Part shown: in pieces, positions 37,666 to 64,000 of the stretch | Layout: the number at the start of each line of letters is the position of its first letter | Numbering within the stretch: the stretch's first letter is position 1 | Assembly (NCBI RefSeq): GCF_011397635.1 | Contig: NC_064770.1 | Coordinates: forward strand, 33,938,598-34,002,597 | DNA from: Epinephelus fuscoguttatus | Taxonomy: Eukaryota; Chordata; Actinopteri; Perciformes; Serranidae | Reading direction: 5' to 3' | DNA length: 64,000 nucleotides | Translations under genes and position numbers: made by a program | The notes under the pieces: model-generated | Databases searched by the model: none | The model's input: the letters and a program-made list of their open reading frames with translations, nothing else | Told to the model about the DNA's origin: nothing

Positions 37666-38975
37666 ACATGTAAAAGCCCAACCAAGGACAAGAGTTGTGT
37701 TTAATTTGAGCGTGTCGACATATAACCACACATGCAGTTTGATCAGCTCTTTTTGTTTTTTTCTGAACATATACTGACCAGTAGGAAGTGAGAAAACATA
37801 TATACAAATGCATACATATGCACAGAACATATGTGCATACACATATATCCGCCTGAGACCCTGTGTCGTCATATGAGGACACAACATTTTGGGTTTGCTG
37901 CACCTTATATTTCATTCTGCATAACTTAGTCTGCAGCGAATCCCGACAGAGGAGTGGACAAGATACAAAACCTGATCAAATTTTATGGTTGAAACTTTTT
38001 ATTTGTGCTTAATAACATCTGCAGTTTAAGACTGCATACAAATTTGCACCATTTTCGCAATAGTAACAAGCTAAGACGCTGTTAATTAAAAATAACTCAC
38101 ATTGGGACTTTATTACTGTTTTATCGCAGCAGATTATATAGGGCAAGGTGTGACAGACTGTTCCTAAAGACAAAAAGGACTTTACTAGCTTTGAGTGTGG
38201 AGCATTCATTCACACAGAGCTACAAAGTGAACAAATCACAAGACTTTTAGAAATGTTGCGTTATTCGCAATTTTGTTTTGTTCATGTTGCCATGTTCAGG
38301 CATTGAAATGAACAGCTTTAGATTTGAGCAGTGACCTCTAACCCACAGAGTTACAAAATGTTGCGCTGTTTTCAGTCGCTCAAAACATTCAAGCATTGAA
38401 ATAAACTGTTTTATACTTACTTGCACACTTGTGACTATTAAAAAGAAGCCCCTTTTTTTTCCCCAAAAAACTTCTTACTGTTCAAAGACAATGATTAGTT
38501 GTCTATACTTATCAAGTCCTACTATTCCCAAATAGCTCAGAGGAATTGAAGGTGCATACCAAATAAAAGCTGGGGTTTCAGAAGGACATACACATGCAAT
38601 AAAAAGAAAATACAAAATAATAATAATAGAAATGATTCTTACATTGTTCTTACATTGTTTTTAACTTTGATACTACACGCCATGTGTATTACATCCAAGT
38701 ATTCTATCACCATTCAACTAGCTTTTTGATATGTACTATTTGAGCTGCTGTAACGCTGTGGGATCAATTAAGTTTTATCTTATCTTATTAATAATAATAA
38801 TAATAATAATACAGTGGAGTAAAAAGTATAATATTTCCCCCTAAAATGTAGTGAAATAAATTTGTAAAGCAGCATAAAAAGTCAATAAATTAAAATAAAA
38901 GTTGGTCAGAAGCAGTACTTCTGTACAGTAGTTGAGGCCACTGATTGCAGCTGTTATCACCGCTGTCTGAGTGAT
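37666..38975. other. Intergenic, XPNPEP3 to EP300
   Basis: AT-rich with no gene. It contains a LINE-like tail at about 38755-38785 and an (ATA)n run at 38787-38810. Confidence 0.45.
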
Positions 38976-41074
38976 GGAGAGAAACATGGAGCGCCACTGG
39001 CCCCTACAGATTGAAATCGGAGACTGCCGACAGAGCACGGAACCGGTTTCCGGACAATCCCGAACACCTACGAAGACAACCTCCCCTCTTCTTCCCTTCC
39101 TCCCTCCCTCCTCCCCTTCACGCCTAATGTTGCTGTACCTCCAACCCTCCCCCCGTATCAGAGGAGTAGAAACAACAAGCCGCCATTTTGTTTGTGCGGA
39201 CAGACCGTCAGAAACAGGAGGAGATAACCGAGAGAAGGAGCGACTCCGGCAACCGACGGCGGCCACTCCGGGAACCACCGGGAGGAAGAAAGAGTGGCGA
39301 AATCCTGTCGGTGTTACCGAGAGAGAGAAGCATCTCCGAAAAGATAAGACGTCAGTGGAGGGAAAACCGAGTCGGTGATATATATGTATGCATGAGAAGG
39401 AAACACTCCGAAAAATCCAAGGAAGGGGGTGTTTTGCGGAGCGGAGACAGAGAGGAGAGGCGGAAGAGGGCTATATATTATCATAGCGAGGAAAAACCTG
39501 CGAAAAGGGGACAAACATCAACATGAAAAATCATTATGTGTCCGCGGCGGAGGAAGGAAAGAGTCCGCATAGACAATTATATAAATAAATTGCTGCCGGG
39601 CAGAAGGGAGAGGTGGAAAGAAAGACGGGTTTAAAGAGAAGGGGAAAATTGCCAGGATCAACACGAAGGGGGGCATTCTCCATCACAAAGAGTCAATGAG
39701 AGGATTTTGTCAGCCCAAAATATTTTAGGGGAGGGGGTGTCAACATTAGTGTGCCGAGCTGAAGCTTTCCGCTTCCGAAATAGCAATAATTTGTGAGCGA
39801 CCCACCGTCATTTTTTTTTATCACATTTCTCGCCTGTCGCCGTAGCTGTGCTCCGGATTTTGTGCTTAACATCTTTTTCCTCTTGGCCACTTGGACATGC
39901 TGTAAGATTGACAGGTATCATTTCTGGGAATATCTATCATTCTTTTGCATTATCTTGAGATTTCAAGAGCTTGAAAACCTGGAGGAGGAAGCAAGATAAG
40001 TAACCCCACACACTGTCCTCTGCAAAAATCAAACTAATTGGATCAATCTGACTGCCCGCTGATTGGCAATTAGAGCCGTGATTGCCCTCAAGAACTGTAC
40101 TGTCAAAGAAATTGCACAAGGAGAGGGGATTTCTTTTTGGAGGAGATTTTCTATTTTCAACCCTGATTGCTGTCTGCAATAGGCATAATCGTGCAAAAGG
40201 GGGTTGCAACAACCAAATGTGCAATACGACTCTTGCTCCTTTCTGACCCAGTGCCTTGCATGGTCAAACACTTAAGTGCACATTTTAGTCAGCATGGACA
40301 TGCAACAGCAAAGTCATGCATGGATATATACACCCGCAATATATTGTCTTTTTATCTGAGTAGCTGCAAGAGTGCTGACTTTTCTGCAGAACTGCTGTGC
40401 TATTTATTCAGTTAAGGTTAAAGCCAATGCAAGTTTCTTTTCTTAGTGTTGCACTCGAGTCCAGAGATCCACACACGCTTTAATTGTTGAGGACTACTGC
40501 TGGTGAGGAAACTGGCAGCAGTGAGATGCCTGGTCAGGTAAATGCAACCGAGGATCTCATAACTGTTGCATGAGGAAACAGCCTCCAGAAGTTAACACAA
40601 GGATACACACACACATAGCAGTTTTTGGATAGCAGTTTTATTTTGGTGCCCTGACCGAGACTGTCCACTGGAGCGATTCAGACCTGCTACACGGGATTTC
40701 TGCGCCGACTATGGCGGACAGGACTGAGTGCAGCACGGAGGAAGGATCCCGGGACGATTTTTGTGTCGCATCAGAGGCTACATGAGGTTGTCAGAGGGCC
40801 GCACGCTTGCCTTTTCCGCCGACTCCACCTTCCCACCTCCTCCTGTTCAAATCTGCGAAGAAACAAAATCTCCGACAGGGGAGGGGGACTGATATCTGCA
40901 GAGAGGGAGAACTGTGAGGGAAAGAGTTCAACATTGCTCTCTTCTCCCCTACCGTCCCCCCGAGCGGTGGGGGAACGATCGCAAGCATTTCTTAAAGGGG
41001 TAAGGAGACGCAAATAAAGGAAATAGGTTTGCCCTCCGTGGATCTACAGCAAAATTGTTTAATTCGTCAAAAAT
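38976..41074 (+). promoter_or_regulatory. EP300: EP300 promoter and long 5' leader (may include upstream non-coding exons)
   Basis: About 2.1 kb before the EP300 ATG is richer in G and CpG than its flanks, especially 39170-39400 and 40650-41000. It includes a YY1-type CGCCATTTT at 39181-39189, purine-rich 'gag' runs, and GC-rich sequence up to the ATG. Human EP300 also has a long GC-rich 5' UTR. A short upstream ORF with good start context is at 40711-40785. Transcription start and any 5' intron are not determined. Confidence 0.5.
40711..40785 (+). other. Upstream ORF in EP300 leader (24 codons)
   Basis: ATG with A at -3 and G at +4 (good initiation context), 24 codons to a TGA, about 290 bases before the EP300 start and not overlapping it. 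If this part is transcribed as 5' UTR, it could reduce or regulate EP300 translation. Presence in the mature mRNA is inferred, not shown. Confidence 0.4.

Positions 41075-64000
<22,926 letters not shown>

Noticed and set aside
38841-39378. Overlapping 145- and 135-codon frames on both strands
   Set aside because: They fall in the GC-rich EP300 leader and mirror each other. No domain and no homology I recognise.

Overview
The window reads as vertebrate nuclear DNA from a ray-finned fish, most likely a percomorph teleost. Genes are split by short introns with GT/AG borders. The gaps hold CA and TA microsatellites, tRNA-derived SINEs, LINE fragments, Tc1-type and hAT-like DNA transposon remnants and many dispersed repeats of a kind I associate with spiny-rayed fishes. 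The proteins match their human orthologues closely in length and motif spacing. There is no bacterial, phage or CRISPR content.

Layout, left to right. (1) 1-1090: AT-rich repeat, then an intron or flank. (2) 1091-4600 (+): 3' part of a chondroadherin-like leucine-rich-repeat gene (CHADL), with six exons visible. (3) 4950-5021 (+): tRNA-Gln(CTG). (4) 5229-8138 (+): complete RBX1, five coding exons, 108 aa. (5) 10177-18615 (-): complete ST13 (Hip), twelve coding exons, 359 aa, tail-to-tail with RBX1. (6) 22203-35027 (+): complete XPNPEP3, eleven coding exons, 506 aa, head-to-head with ST13 across about 3.6 kb. (7) 41075-64000 (+): EP300 (p300), eighteen coding exons in view. It runs off the right edge inside the bromodomain, after a roughly 2 kb CpG-bearing 5' leader/promoter region.

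The neighbourhood is the counterpart of human 22q13.2, where I recall the order ST13, XPNPEP3, DNAJB7, RBX1, EP300, L3MBTL2, CHADL. The fish window holds the same genes in a rearranged order and lacks DNAJB7 and L3MBTL2. This synteny supports calling the acetyltransferase p300 rather than its paralogue CBP. The genes do not form an operon or pathway. They are separate housekeeping or regulatory genes: cullin-RING ubiquitin ligase, Hsc70 co-chaperone, mitochondrial aminopeptidase, transcriptional co-activator and matrix LRR protein.

I found no clear undescribed biological system. The best leads are: a second, in-frame splice donor at the end of EP300 exon 17 that would put 11 residues into the bromodomain ZA loop; a perfect 42-bp inverted repeat with a displaced inverted copy of its loop in a CHADL intron; a roughly 0.8-kb fold-back element in XPNPEP3; a dimeric minisatellite in RBX1 intron 1; and a strong-context upstream ORF in the EP300 leader. 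Exon borders were read by eye from splice consensus, phase and protein homology. Repeat family names come from memory and are approximate.
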